A DNA stretch of 64,000 bases from Guadua angustifolia (lineage: Eukaryota; Streptophyta; Magnoliopsida; Poales; Poaceae). The DNA is taken from assembly GCA_036346375.1 (NCBI GenBank), contig JAYEVE010000198.1:18063-82062 (forward strand), in the 5' to 3' direction. The notes below the pieces were generated by a model that saw only the letters and a list, made by a program, of their open reading frames with translations, was not told the origin of the DNA and made no database searches. Shown here piece after piece: positions 45,189 to 56,520 of this stretch; position 1 is the first letter of the stretch, and each line of letters opens with the position of its first letter. Both the position numbers and the translations under genes were made by a program.

Positions 45189-46409
45189 TACGTAGCCTTC
45201 TACGACTACCTCTCAATTCTCCTCTGAATCCTCCAGTACCACGACATCATCCTTCCTATATTCTTCCTCTGCTGGCATTCTGTCAACTCCTTCCTTCAAC
45301 AACTTTGTCACAGTAAAGCTTACTAGTGCAAACCATCTTGTTTGGAAAGCATAGCTGATCCCATATTTCTGAGGTCAGCAGCTCTGGGGATATGTAGATG
45401 GATCAATTCGCTGCCTGATGCCACCATTGCTGGAGGAGAACGTGGCGACCAACAAGTACTGAATCATGTGTATCTGACATGGTATCAGCAGGATCAACAT
45501 GTTCTATCTGCCTTATTGTCATCCTTGAGTGACAAAATTCTTGCTCAAGTGTTGTTCCTATCCACCTCGGCTTAAGTTTGGGTAGCTTTGGAACAGATGT
45601 TCACGTCTTAGTCGTGGGCACATATTATGCAGATCAGATTGCAGCTAGCAAATCTGAAGAAGAAAGATTCTTTGGTAACTGAGTATTTTCACAAAATGAC
45701 AGGATTGGCAGATACAATGACCTCTATCGACTACCCTCTGAAAGAAGAAGAAACAGTGACCTACAATGATTATGATTCACTTGTCACCTCTGTCATGACA
45801 AGGCAGGGCACAATTTCTCTCAATGACTTATATGCACATCTTCTCAGTTTTGAGTTGCGGCAGGAACTCAACAACTCAGACATCCAAATTAGTGCTTCTG
45901 CAAATAATGTGATGAAGAGAATCTTCAACAACCAAAGCTGCAGCAACGTCTCTAACAACCGCAGTGGTGGCCATTCCTCGCGGAGAGGATGCAGTCGTGG
46001 ACAAGCATCTAGTTGTGGCACTTTCAAAAACAATAATCGGCCAACATGCCAAGTGTGTGGTAAGCATGGTCATGATGCTCTCCACTGTTATCACCATTTT
46101 GATCATTCTTATCAGGCCGAAGAGAAGGTTGTTGCTACTGCTGGAAGATCATACATGGCTGATCAACAGTGGTATGCTGACATGAGAGCAACTGATCATC
46201 TTACTAGTGACCTTGATCGACTAACATTTAGGGAGACTTACAATGGTCATGATCAAGATAAGGTTGCTAATGGAGCAGGTTTGTTGATTTCTCATACTGG
46301 TCATTCTACTATTTCTAGCTCATCTCGTCCTTTGCAACTTACAAATGTCTTACATGTTCCTAAAATCAGTAAAGATCTTCTCTTTGTCCACAAGTTAACT
46401 CGTGATAAC
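45189..46409 (+). pseudogene. Copia-3 gag and protease
   Basis: Early gag (VKLTSANHLVWKA near 45313) is frameshifted. The main frame, 45627-46412, has KKKDSLVTEYFHKMTGLADT, DYDSLVTSVMTR, a Ser/Gly-rich tail and CQVCGKHGHDALHCYHHFD, a modified zinc knuckle. The protease region reads WYADMRATDHLTSD where the family has DTGATDH, so the catalytic D-T-G triplet is altered to D-M-R. It is interrupted by the hAT element after the LVHKLTRDN-type GAG-pre start. Confidence 0.88.
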
Positions 46410-47709
46410 TAGGGATGTAATCGGATCGGATACGATCGGATATTATTCATTCCGTATTCGTATCCATATTTTTTATCGAATACGAAGTCGGATATGAATG
46501 GTGTCGGATGTGAATACGAATGCGAATAATACCGGACACTATCACTTACGAATACGAAGCGAATATAGACCGGATTCAATACGGGTACGAATATTTTTAG
46601 CCGGATAATACACGAAAATATAGATCATTTATTGCACATGTAACATACTGAATGGTAGATTACTTATGAGTTATGAATAATTATTGACAAAATGTGAAGA
46701 AAATAGTACAAGAATTTACTATAGTTGCATTGTACATAATTAAGAATTAATAATGAACGCACTAGAGATTATATAAAAGCTAAATGTAGAGTCATAATAG
46801 AATTATCAAAGACAATGGCACTAGCAAATTAGAAGTCACAAACTAGTAAGGTAAACATGATAGAATCAGATAATACCATCGAGTCGAGCGAACGAGCGGC
46901 ATGATGCTTGATCGAACCGTGGGTGGTGCGTGCTCTGACCTCTCACGGGTGTGGTGCTTGGCCGGACCGCCGGTGGCTACGGCCTACGGGGCTGCGGGCT
47001 ATGGCTAGGTGCGCCGGATCGCCGGTGCCGCCTCGGTGCCTCCTCAACTCAAGCCACTCAACTCAGTTAGGTTTTGTTTGGATTGGGGATTTTAGAGAGA
47101 GAGACTATCGACTAGTAGAGAATAGAGATAGAAAGAGAGCACGAATGATGGATTGGGGATTTTATGTTTTTGGTTTTGGGTGCAACTGCGTGGCGATGTC
47201 GCATTGCCTTGATTTTGGCTTTGGCGCCGATGGACAAGCCGGAAATCGAAGCATGTTGCAAATTTTGGTTTGGCACCGACTGCATTGTGGTGCACTTGGC
47301 GTTGGCACTTTGGCAGTGGCAGTGTGGCACTTGGTAGAATGGTAGTTGGTACTTGGCACTTGGCAGTTGGCACTGGTACTGGTAGAGTACCAAGAGTGGT
47401 ATTGGTACACTGGTACTAGTGCCTCCAGACTCTGGTGACTGGTGCTCTTTGATTGGAGAGTTACAGACTCACAGTCTTGGAGAAGTCTTTAAAGTTTTCG
47501 GATAATATCCATATTTTATATCCGGATATTATCCGATTATAAACTCGGATATTCTTGTATCCGTCGGATAATTACTATCCGTATCCATATCCTTATCCGT
47601 ATCCGTATCCGGAAAATTCTTCGAATATCTGGAAAACTATTCAAATCGCTATCCGAATTGATTCGGTCAGTCGGTCGGTCGGAAAATATCCGTTCCAGTT
47701 GCACCCCTG
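46410..47709. mobile_element. hAT-type non-autonomous element in Copia-3
   Basis: The ends form imperfect inverted repeats (TAGGGATGTAATCGGATCGG at the left; the right end reads CAGGGGTGCAACTGGAACGG on the other strand). They are flanked by the exact 8 bp duplication GTGATAAC (46402-46409 and 47710-47717). The arms are rich in CGGATA/TATCCG words in opposite orientations. The interior has a GC-rich block (46890-47060) and a TTGGCACT-rich microsatellite-like block (47290-47410). No transposase is encoded. Confidence 0.92.
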
Positions 47710-48030
47710 GTGATAACAATGTTTTCATTGAATTTCACTTTGATTCCTTTTGTGTTAAGGACAAAATCATGAGGAAAATTCTTCTAGACGGTAGCTGCAA
47801 AGATGGTCTCTATTCTATCCAAGCATATCGTTTTCCTCCTGCAGCACCTTGTCAGTCCTTTTCTACAATCAAACTTACTCCTGTGCTATGGCACAAAAGG
47901 CTTGCACACCCTGCTTCTTTAGTTGTTAAACATGTTCTTCAGAATAATCCCATTTCCAGTTCATAAAATAATGATGTCTCTGTATGCAATGCTTGTCAAC
48001 AAGCAAAGATACATAAGCTACCTTATAGTT
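47710..48030 (+). pseudogene. Copia-3 GAG-pre-integrase and zinc finger
   Basis: It continues the copia frame after the hAT element: FIEFHFDSFCVKDK, GSCKDGLYSI, LWHKRLAHPASLVVKHVLQ with the HHCC histidines, and a CNACQQAKIHK-type C-x2-C in a shifted frame near 47985. It ends at the TRIM-like insertion. Confidence 0.85.
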
Positions 48031-48409
48031 TGTTACGTGCACGATTCGCACACGCAACGGGGATGAGATAGGGCCCTTAACGTGGGCGAAACGAGCTGTT
48101 GTCGAAGCTAGCGCCTTAGCTGTACGGAGCCACCGGCCAGTTATCGATGGCAGCGCCTGATCTGCTAGAGACTTGGTTTACTCATTGCTTCGATGCATAA
48201 TACATACCGTGTTGTCCCTTTTATAGGGATGGCTAGACTTGAACCCTAAGAAACCTATTTTTGTATTAAGGAAACTAATCCCTATTACATGGAAATAATT
48301 TAAAAGGAAACAAACCCAAATAATAAGGAAACTAATTATTCTAATCCTAATTAATGACATGCTGCCATGCACCACGTCCTGGCTGTTATGGCTCTCTCGA
48401 CCCATAACA
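48031..48409 (-). repeat. TRIM-like element 3' LTR
   Basis: Ends are TG...CA. It matches 48564-48935 with a few small indels and substitutions. Confidence 0.9.
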
Positions 48410-48420
48410 TTATCCCCCCC
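48410..48420 (-). promoter_or_regulatory. TRIM-like element polypurine tract
   Basis: GGGGGGGATAA on the minus strand, abutting the 3' LTR. Confidence 0.8.
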
Positions 48421-48547
48421 TTGCGAATCAACCTTGTCCTCAAGGTTGAAGTTTGGAAGATTCGCACGAGATGAAGCGTTGGGCCTTGATCGGCGGCGTG
48501 GAGGTTGGAGATGCGATCTTCGATGGTCACCGTGGTAGGAGGATCGT

Positions 48548-48560
48548 CGGCTCGATACCA
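48548..48560 (-). promoter_or_regulatory. TRIM-like element primer binding site
   Basis: On the minus strand TTGGTATCGAGCC lies three bases after the 5' LTR end. It matches the Met-tRNA primer site with one base missing, as in Copia-1. Confidence 0.75.
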
Positions 48561-48563
48561 AAT

Positions 48564-48935
48564 TATTACGTGCACGATCCGCACACGCAACGGGATGAGA
48601 TAGGGCCCTTAACGTGGCTAAACAGTTTGTTGTCGAAGCTAGCGCCTTGGTATGCTGAGCCATAGCCGATTATCGATGGCGCTTTGATCTGCTAGAGACT
48701 TGGTTTACTCATTGCTTCGATGCATAATACATACCGTGTTGTCCCTTTTATAGGGATGGTTAGACTTGACCCTAAGAAACCTATTCTTGTATTAAGGAAA
48801 CTAATCCCTATTACATGGAAATAATTTAAAAGGAAACAAACCCAAATAATAAGAAAACTAATTATTCTAATCCTAATTAATGACATGCTGCCATGCACCA
48901 CGTCCTGGCTGTTATGGCTCTCTCGACCCATAACA
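48564..48935 (-). repeat. TRIM-like element 5' LTR
   Basis: 372 bp partner of 48031-48409. The end at 48564 begins TATTACG where the other LTR has TGTTACG, so the terminal dinucleotide is mutated. Confidence 0.88.
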
Positions 48936-48940
48936 TAGTT

Positions 48941-49204
48941 CATCTTCCCGTGTGTCATCCTTTCCTCTTGAGATAATCCATTCAGGTGTTTAGACCAGCC
49001 CTTACCTCTGTAGGTGGCTACAAGTATTATGTTAGTTTTCTTGATGATTATAGCAAGTTCACATGGGTGTACCTTCTTAAGTGTAAGTCTGATGTGGAGA
49101 AAACTTTCATTCAATTTCAGCATCGTGTTGAGTTGCTTCTTAATCGAAAAATTCTTACTTTGCAAACCGATTGGGGTGGAGAATACTTCCGAAATCCTTT
49201 GTAT
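48941..49204 (+). pseudogene. Copia-3 integrase core (partial)
   Basis: The frame at 48986-49216 has YKYYVSFLDDYSKFTWVYLL with a catalytic Asp, KSDVEKTFIQFQHRVE and LQTDWGGEYFRN with the second catalytic Asp. The sequence leaves homology right after and meets the gypsy LTR. The catalytic Glu and everything downstream are missing. Confidence 0.87.
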
Positions 49205-51869
49205 GTCTTGTACTAGTCCTGGAAAAGCTAGTACACACAGTAGAAATGTTATTACAACATATCCAACTATTTTATTAATAATCAGAGTTTACAATAATTA
49301 TGGCATGCAGGCCAAATAAAAGATTATGGCAGAAGCAGAATAAAACCAGTAGTAGAACCTAATAGATTCATCACAGGAAATCAACTGGGGCAACGGCCTA
49401 GTTATCTTGGTCCTCACCATCGTAGAGATACTCCTCTAAACAGATAGAGTAAGCAAGGGTGAGTATAAAAGTACTCCGCAAGTCACACATCAAATGTAGT
49501 ATCAATGAAGGGCCACGAAGGAAGGCATAATATGGTTCATTTAAGCATAAAGCAATATTTCAAATACAATAATTAATTTTTAATGCGTAATTGATATAAT
49601 AAAAACTAAGTTTTAGTCTAATTTTTAGCACGGACTCCAACCCGAAGTTTCATCCCAAGTTTTCTCATGTGGACTCTCTCCACATATAAACCATTTTTCT
49701 AAAAACATTTTGAAATCCAAAGTCTAGTCCGTGAAAGGCTTGCTCGGCATGCCTATGATCGCGGGCGTGGCTAATCGATTAGTTTTACAATCTGCAGAGG
49801 TTGTACAACTTTACCCACAAGACATGATTATCTCCTTTTGCCTAAATACACAATTCCTTTGGTGTGTCGGCAGAGAAAATCACAACAAAGCCCCTAGAAA
49901 GCTCCATCCATGTAGTCATGTCCGCTAAGGTTCCATCGCTGGTAGGGTTAAAACGGCCCAGTCCAGAAGCCCCCTCTTGCGCCGAGTGGCAGCCTTACAC
50001 CCACTGCTACTTTCAACCTAATGGCACGACTATCCATGGTATGTCATATCTGAGATAGTCAGTCCGTCCCATTCGGACTTGTGGTAGTACGGTAAGGCTT
50101 TACATTTAGCGTAGCACATGCCGGTCCTTAATTGACTAAGCAAGCTTTTCACAACCCTTGTGCCTCACGCACCCACCAGTCAACCATTCTCGCCCGGTCT
50201 AAAGCACATTTTCACTTTCTTCTGAATAACATCATCTTTCATAACTTCCCATGGTGCACCGACTACAGAGAATAACTTTATTTTCAATATAAATCTTGTT
50301 TTGGCATAAATTTCCTAAAAGTCATAAATTCATGTCTAAGCTATTTACTATATAGCACTAGTTAATATTACAATAATATACCAACTAGTGATATTTTGCT
50401 CTAAGGTGACATGGTATGAATATTTCAAAGTTAATTGAGGTCATAACAATTAGGAGTAAATAATCATTTAAAATTGGGATTTAAATTACATTGATAAAAC
50501 TATACATGCAATAATTTAAATCAAAATATAATTTTAAATTCTGGGATCAACATATTCAAGGGTGTGACTTGCCTTGGACGAAGGGTTGACTCTCGAGATC
50601 GTTGACAGCGAACCGTTCCAACTCTTCAAAATCTATACGCGAAAAACAACCAATTTTAAATAAAATCCAAATAATTTCAATAAAATAACAAGCTAGTATA
50701 AATAATTAACTTGAGATTTTAGATGAATTTAAAAAGAAAAACGGAGCAAACAAAAGTTCGAACGGGCGAAAACGGGCACCTGGAAGGTTTAAAAGCGCGT
50801 GAAATAAAAAAGACATAATTTTTGAATTTTTAAAATTTCTTTGCCAAATAAAATTTTCAGAGTTAAAAATTATATTTAAAAATTTGAAATTTTTCTGAAT
50901 TTTTCCTCTATTTTTCTCTTCCTTTTTCTTCATCTCCTTTTTTTCTTCGACGGATAATCTCTCTCCTCACTTTTTTTCCCTTTCTTTTTTCCCCCTCGCG
51001 CTGGCTGTTCTCACGGCTTGCACACAGAGAGCAAGAGTTCTCTGTCACTAATGGCGCAAGGGAGGGAGGGTCGGCGATCGTCTAGCTCAAGCGGAGGGAG
51101 GCGGCGTGCGGCGAAGTGCTTCCACGTGAGCCGAGTGCTTCGGCGTGCGGAGGAGGGCCAACAGCGGTGCATGGTCGGAAAAAGCAACTGGATCGGAGTT
51201 CATACCTTTGCGAAATCCAGCGAAAAGGAAGCGAATTAGCATGAGGCAAGTAGTGAATCGGGATGGAGTCGGGGAGAGGCATCCGGTGCTCCCTCCTTTT
51301 ATAGGGCGAGGAGAGGACCGAAGGGAGTGCAATCTCGGAGGAATTGATGGTGGCCGGAAAAAAGAGAGGAAAGAACGAGATTTTTTGCTCGATTTTGGGG
51401 GATTTAAGGCATGAATGGCAAGAGGAGACCGTGAGGAATATTTTTACTAAATTTTTAGCACTCAATCGGAGGAGATTTTTAAGCTTCTTGAAGCTCTTAT
51501 GGAGGGGAGAGAGAAGTTACCTTCTCTGGACTGGTTAGGCTAGAGCTGGAGGTTGATGACAATCCTGACAGGTGGGGTCCGGTCCCACCTGTTTTTTTGA
51601 AATTATTGTGCTGAGAAGAAAAGTGCGATGGTAAAAATAGTAAAAAGGTTTTAAAAATCTTGAAAAACTTCTAAAAAATACTTTAAAATATTTGGAACAT
51701 AATAATATTATTTTCGGAATTTTTCAACTTTTTAATTTTACACAGAAATTCTTTTTAGTAAAACTGAAAATGCGAAAATGCTTTTACAAAATCCATAAAA
51801 TCAGAAATATTGCAAGAAAATTCTAATTAATAATTAAACTAAGAAATCATAAATTTTTAGGGTGCTACA
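49204..51869 (-). mobile_element. Gypsy-type LTR (solo or remnant), minus strand
   Basis: On the minus strand it starts TGTAGCACCCTAAAAATTT at 51869 and runs about 2.65 kb with no coding region. A block near 49805-49885 (minus: CTGCCGACACACCAAAGGAA, then ATCATGTCxTGTGGGTAAAGT) is shared with the solo LTR in Copia-2, which shows that the two are related. The left edge is uncertain (TGTCTT or TGTACT near 49204-49209), and I found no 5 bp duplication, so it was probably left by a deletion or recombination. GC-rich frames near 51020-51540 are part of the LTR. Confidence 0.72.
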
Positions 51870-52666
51870 AGACCGCTACTGATTAATGGTTGAGTAAGAG
51901 TACTTGGGTTATGTCCAAGTATATGTGAATCTATAGGATTGCACAATTAAAGTGTTGTGACTTAATTTAGATGGTGATCTGAATTATGATGGATTTTGAG
52001 TTTCTAATGGGTCTTTAATGTAGAGACCTATTGTGGAGCGTCTATATAAAGAGAGGGGGCAGTGGCTTTAGGGTTGAGAGACACCATCGGAATTTAGAAT
52101 TTCCAAAACCCAAGTCACCACACCTCCTTCGCCCAAAACCGCATAGCCGGCATTAGTACTCCAGCATGTGGTGTCCTGCCTCCTAAGTGTTGATACATTG
52201 GAGGCTTTGCTGCGAAGTTTCGACATTAGGACGATCTGCAACCTGTGATAGTGATGAGGATGATCCGCAATCTGCAACGGTCATGAGGAGCTGTTTGAGG
52301 AGGCGCAAGACTAATACGATTACAACCGCACCAACATACTATATCGACTCTACTTTCTCTATGGGTCTGCGCATCTAGTGGTAATTTTGTGATCTATGTC
52401 TTGCAGTGGTTCCTTGGTTAAGTGTTAGAAAATTTTGATTTTATATTAAAGTAGCCTACCCGTTCCCCTTCAGGGCTCCAGTGCTCTCCAAGTGCGGCAA
52501 GAGACAGGCGATGCCTCTCCTTTCGTGGTGAGGCAGAGGTTCCATTTGTAATTTTGCTCGGAAGAGAGCTAAATTTAAAAAGAAGAGAAGAGATAACAAG
52601 AGCTAGAAATGTTATCACTTCTTGCTTTTCCAGTGAGGCTTCGCGCACAGTCTGGTTTCACTGCGA
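51870..52666 (+). other. LTR-like promoter sequence and flank of a host ORF
   Basis: 51895-52435 has the look of a short LTR: a TATA box (CTATATAAA, 52042-52050), a C-rich leader after it (CACCACACCTCC) and a possible TGTTAGAAAA border at 52423. No partner repeat or target duplication was found. 52436-52634 is unassigned and ends CTTCTTGCTTTTCCAG, a plausible 3' splice site before the host ORF. Confidence 0.35.
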
Positions 52667-52802
52667 ATGGATCACCCTTCTTGGGACAGGACTCCATTGC
52701 TTGAGAGCATGCCGGAGTTGACGACGGCATTTGTCAGACTTGACTCAGAATGTTTGGACTGGTGTGATGATTCTGATGATGAGTTGTACATCCATGGCTA
52801 TT

Positions 52803-53128
52803 TGTCACGGACGGCCAGAAGTAGCGCGCGCTTGGGCGGGAAGTCATCTGATTGGGTTGTATCGGTGTTTTGTCAGAGTATCATGAATTGTCGGTTAATA
52901 CAATCGCATGCGTTTTGTGTTATGGCCTGTTGCGTGGGATGTGTCTTGGAGAGGAGGAAAGCGCCGCCAAGGGTATAAATAGCTCGGCGGTTGTGTGGAA
53001 GAAAAGGATCGAAAATGAAATGAAACTCTGCTTTTTTGCTTCCTTTGTCGTTTCTTCTTTCGTTCTCTGTTCTTCCGTTGGGCGAATGAATATCACGTCC
53101 CGATCGCCTGGGGCAAGGGGATATTACA
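52803..53128 (+). repeat. Gypsy-1 5' LTR
   Basis: It starts TGTCACGGACGG and ends GGGGATATTACA. A TATA box (TATAAATA) lies at 52974-52981. Confidence 0.94.
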
Positions 53129-53129
53129 G

Positions 53130-53141
53130 TGGTATCAGAGC
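53130..53141 (+). promoter_or_regulatory. Gypsy-1 primer binding site
   Basis: TGGTATCAGAGC, a perfect initiator-Met tRNA site, one base after the LTR. Confidence 0.95.
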
Positions 53142-53385
53142 TGCGTTTCGATCGATTTGGCTGAGTTACAAAAATCTCTAGGCAAGGGTTGGATGAACTT
53201 GGGAAATCGATTGATCGATCCTGAGATTATCCGCAAAAACTCCGGTTACCAAGCCTGGTTAACTCGGCTATTTCGATTGACGGAGGCGATCGCAGCGAAA
53301 AGTGGGATTCTGATAGGGGAAATTTTGATCGCCCATCACGGCACCTCCAAAACCCTCACCTCAGACGCAGTACATCCTGGCGGCT

Positions 53386-53850
53386 ATGGGCGAATCGGAA
53401 GCACGATCGGAAGAGAGGTGGGCGCTGGTCAAGGAAGGATTGGATGCCTTGAACGCGCGTGTGGAGATGATCGATGCTACCCAGCAGCAGCTTTTGACGC
53501 GGACGGAACTGCTGGCGCAGACGGTGGAGCAGGTGACTAAGGAACAGCAACTGATGGCGAAACAAATGGAGAATACGGCGCAAGCGGTGGCCAAAATCAC
53601 CGTCGGGCGGGTTCTTGAGGAGACTAAGATGATGGAAGGATCTGGAGGAGTTTCGGGAAAAGCTTTGTACACACCGGCACCGCGTAATTTCTGGAAGGGG
53701 GAAGGGGATGAACCTTCGTCATCCATTGGAGGGGTGCGCGGCAGATCAACAGGTGACAATCCAGTTGAGGGAAATGGAATGAATCTGCGCTCACCAAGAG
53801 AAACGGCAGTCGAGCAGACTCCATTACCAAAACTCGTTTTCTCGATTTGA
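53386..53850 (+). pseudogene. Gypsy-1 gag N-terminal part
   Basis: A 154-codon frame beginning MGESEARSEERWALVKEGL with a coiled-coil-like heptad region (residues ~15-70, rich in Gln/Glu/Leu) and a Gly/Pro-rich linker. The typical gag body begins in another frame at 53885. The frame ends PLPKLVFSI at a one-base shift, just where the family's P-x-F-x-G-E-x-P motif is found (FEGEEPG in the other frame). Confidence 0.75.
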
Positions 53851-53884
53851 AGGCGAAGAACCCGGTGCCAGGAGGGATAAATGC

Positions 53885-56092
53885 GTGGACTATTTCCGGT
53901 TGTATAACATCCCTGAAGCCTTATGGGTGAATGCGGCAACCATACATATGGATGGGAACGCTGCACGTTGGTTGCAGATGTACAAGACACAAACTGCCAT
54001 CGGTGACTGGAATCAGTTCATCACTGCGGTTGAAGAAAAATTCGGTGCATTTGATCACAGGAGGTATATGGAAGAGTTAATCGACATCAAGCAGCAAGGT
54101 ACTATGAACGAGTATAAAGAGAAATTTGAGGCGTTAAGATACAACATTGTCATGCATAACCCAACCTATGGTGAGGAATTTTTTGTGTCCCAGTTTGTGA
54201 GAGGCTTAAAGTATGAGCTGAGAGGTGCTGTTCAAGCACATATTCCGGATACGGTTGATCGAGCCGCGTTATTAGCCAGGGTTCAAGAAGATGTTCTGGA
54301 GCGCCATAAAAAGTGGAAGTCTAAACTGGGGGACATTAAAACCGGAGGGGTGACCAGGGCAGAACCAGTTCAACAAAATGTTAAATTGGGTACTGGTGAA
54401 TTGTGGAAGGCTAGGCAATTAAGAGAATATCGGAGGACCAACTGGTTATGCTATCAATGCGGAGAGAAGTACGAGCCAAACCACCATCTTCAGTGCAAGG
54501 GAAGGGCACAGGCTCAGCTGCAAGCTTTGGTGGTCGAAGAATCAGAAAATATCCTTTCTGATTCGGTGTTGGACATGCTGGAAAAGAATGATACCAGTCA
54601 AGAAGAGACTTGGAATGTATCGTTGAATGCCTTGTCCGGGGCAGAAAGTCCTGAGACCATGCATATATTGGCTCTCGTGAAGAATCAGGTAATGTTGTTC
54701 CTATTGGACTCTGGCAGTACCCATAGCTTCGTTAATTCAGCTTTTGTGCATCGGATTGGTTATACTCCAGTCCACACTCATCCTGTAACAGTGAAGGTAG
54801 CTAATGGGGACGAGTTGCAGTCAGATAGTTGGCTACCTCAGATGGAATGGTGGACACAGGGTCACACTTTCAAAACTGATTTGCGTATTCTGGCGTTGGG
54901 AGCATATGATGGAATATTGGGTATGGATTGGTTCAAATACCACAGTCCGATGCTATGTGATTGGCAAGCAAAAACAATTCAGTTTGAGTACAGAGGTAAA
55001 CCCATCACTTTGCAAGGAGTTCAGAAGTTGGACCGGGCTGCACTCGAACCTTTATCTGTGGAACAAGCCGGCAAACTGCTGAAAGGAAACAGTGTGTGGG
55101 CAATGGCGATGCTGGAAGTAGAGCAACCTGAATCTGAGGCCGAATTACCTACAGAAATTGTTGCAGTGTTGGAACAACATGCAAAAGTGTTTGAGAATCC
55201 CAAGGGTCTTCCTCCAAGGAGAGAATATGATCATGCCATTCCTTTGCTTCCAGGGCATACACCGGTTAATTCTCGACCCTATCGTTACTCTCCGTTGCAA
55301 AAAGATGAAATTGAACGTCAGGTGGCAGAAATGCTTGCTAGTGGAGTTATTACACCAAGTATGAGTCCGTTTGCCTCACCTGTCTTGTTGGTGTTGAAGA
55401 AAGATAATACTTGGAGGTTTTGTGTAGATTATCGCCGGCTCAATGACTTAACAGTGAAGAATCGCTTTCCAATGCTTGTGATAGATGAACTGTTGAATGA
55501 ATTGGCCGGCACTCAGTATTTTTCTAAACTTGATCTACGGGCTGGATATCACCAAATCCGTATGAAAGAAGAAGATGAATTCAAAACTGCTTTTAAAACA
55601 CACCAAGGACACTATCAATTTAGGGTGATGCCGTTTGGGTTAACAAATGCGCCTTCAACCTTCCAATGTGTGATGAATGCTGTCTTGGGCCCTTATCTCA
55701 GAAAATTTACTCTTGTATTCATGGATGACATTTTAGTCTATAGTCCGGATCTTATCTCTCATGCCAAGCATTTGCATTTGGTTTTACAAAGTCTGGAGGA
55801 CAACCAGTTCTTTGTCAAAAGATCTAAGTGTTCATTTGCGCAAAGGCAGCTAGAGTATTTGGGGCACATAATTTCAGACCAAGGAGTGGCTACAGATCCC
55901 AGTAAAACGGCTGCAATGCAACTTTGGCCACGTCCTACTGGTGTCACAGAGTTGCGGGGATTTCTTGGGTTAACAGGATATTACCGCAAGTTTGTCAGAC
56001 ATTATGGCTTACTTGCACAACCTTTGACACGATTGCTAAAAAGAAGGCATTCCTCTGGGATGAGGCAGCAGAGCAGGCGTTCATTCAATTAA
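53885..56092 (+). pseudogene. Gypsy-1 gag, protease and reverse transcriptase
   Basis: A 735-codon frame. Residues ~1-150 are the retrotransposon gag domain (ARWLQMYK, FEALRYNIV, FVRGLKYELR). A zinc knuckle-like CYQCGEKYEPNHHLQC spans residues 189-204. The aspartic protease DSG is at 275-277 (LLDSGSTHSFV). Reverse transcriptase runs from about 470, with WRFCVDYRRLN, KLDLRAGYHQI (first Asp at 550), MPFGLTNAPSTFQ, catalytic FMDD at 612-615 and LGHIIS downstream. A missing A in the A-rich word near 56040 shifts the frame before RNase H. The frame overlaps the continuation that starts at 55924. Confidence 0.95.
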
Positions 56093-56520
56093 AAGAGGCT
56101 ATGACTCACACACCAGTGTTGCACTTGCCGGATTTCAATCACCAATTTGAAATCGAAACTGATGCTTGTGATCAAGGAGTTGGCGTTGTCCTTATCCAAA
56201 AGGGTCATCCAGTCGCTTTCTTTAGCCGAGCTTTGGGCAGTAAACATCAAGCAATGTCGATCTATGAGAAGGAGTTTCTCGCCTTGTTGTTGGCAGTACA
56301 GAGATAGAGATCATACTTACAACGACAGGAATTCATTATCCGCACGGATCATCACAGTCTCAGTTTCCTTAATGAACAACACCTTCAATCGGAGATGCAA
56401 CAGAAAGTGATGGCTCGATTAATGGGACTGCAGTTTAAAATTCTGTACAAAAAGGGCAAAGAGAATGTAGTGGCAGACGCTTTGTCGCGCGCCGGACCAT
56501 TGATGACCATGCAGGTGATT
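55924..56520 (+). pseudogene. Gypsy-1 RNase H
   Basis: The frame 55924-56307 has FLWDEAAEQAFIQLKEAM, FEIETDACDQGVGVVLIQ (catalytic Asp), AFFSRAL and YEKEFLALLLAVQ, then a TAG where the family has Trp. The same frame continues with SYLQRQEF, TDHHSLSFL (conserved Asp-His) and from 56395 VMARLMGLQF and ADALSR. RNase H removes the RNA template. Confidence 0.9.

Larger units (their letters stand above)
48031..48935 (-). mobile_element. TRIM-like mini LTR retroelement in Copia-3
   Basis: Two direct repeats (48031-48409, 379 bp; 48564-48935, 372 bp) start T(G/A)TTACGTGCACGAT and end GACCCATAACA. They enclose only 154 bp, and the element is flanked by the exact duplication TAGTT (48026-48030 and 48936-48940). 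On the minus strand a purine tract (GGGGGGGATAA) precedes the LTR at 48409, and a primer site-like TGGTATCGAGCC follows the other LTR. There is no coding capacity, so it must have been mobilised by another element's proteins. Confidence 0.9.
44955..49204 (+). mobile_element. Copia-3: 5' part of a Ty1/copia element with nested insertions
   Basis: A 222 bp LTR, a perfect Met-tRNA primer site, gag, protease, GAG-pre and the first half of integrase are present in order. The rest of integrase, RT, RNase H and the 3' LTR are missing. The element is cut by a hAT element (46410-47709) and a TRIM-like element (48031-48935) and ends against a gypsy LTR at about 49204. LTR size and protein motifs place it in the same copia group as Copia-4. 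Confidence 0.88.

Noticed and set aside
51018..51540. GC-rich frames on both strands
   Set aside because: Part of the minus-strand gypsy LTR; no conserved protein features.
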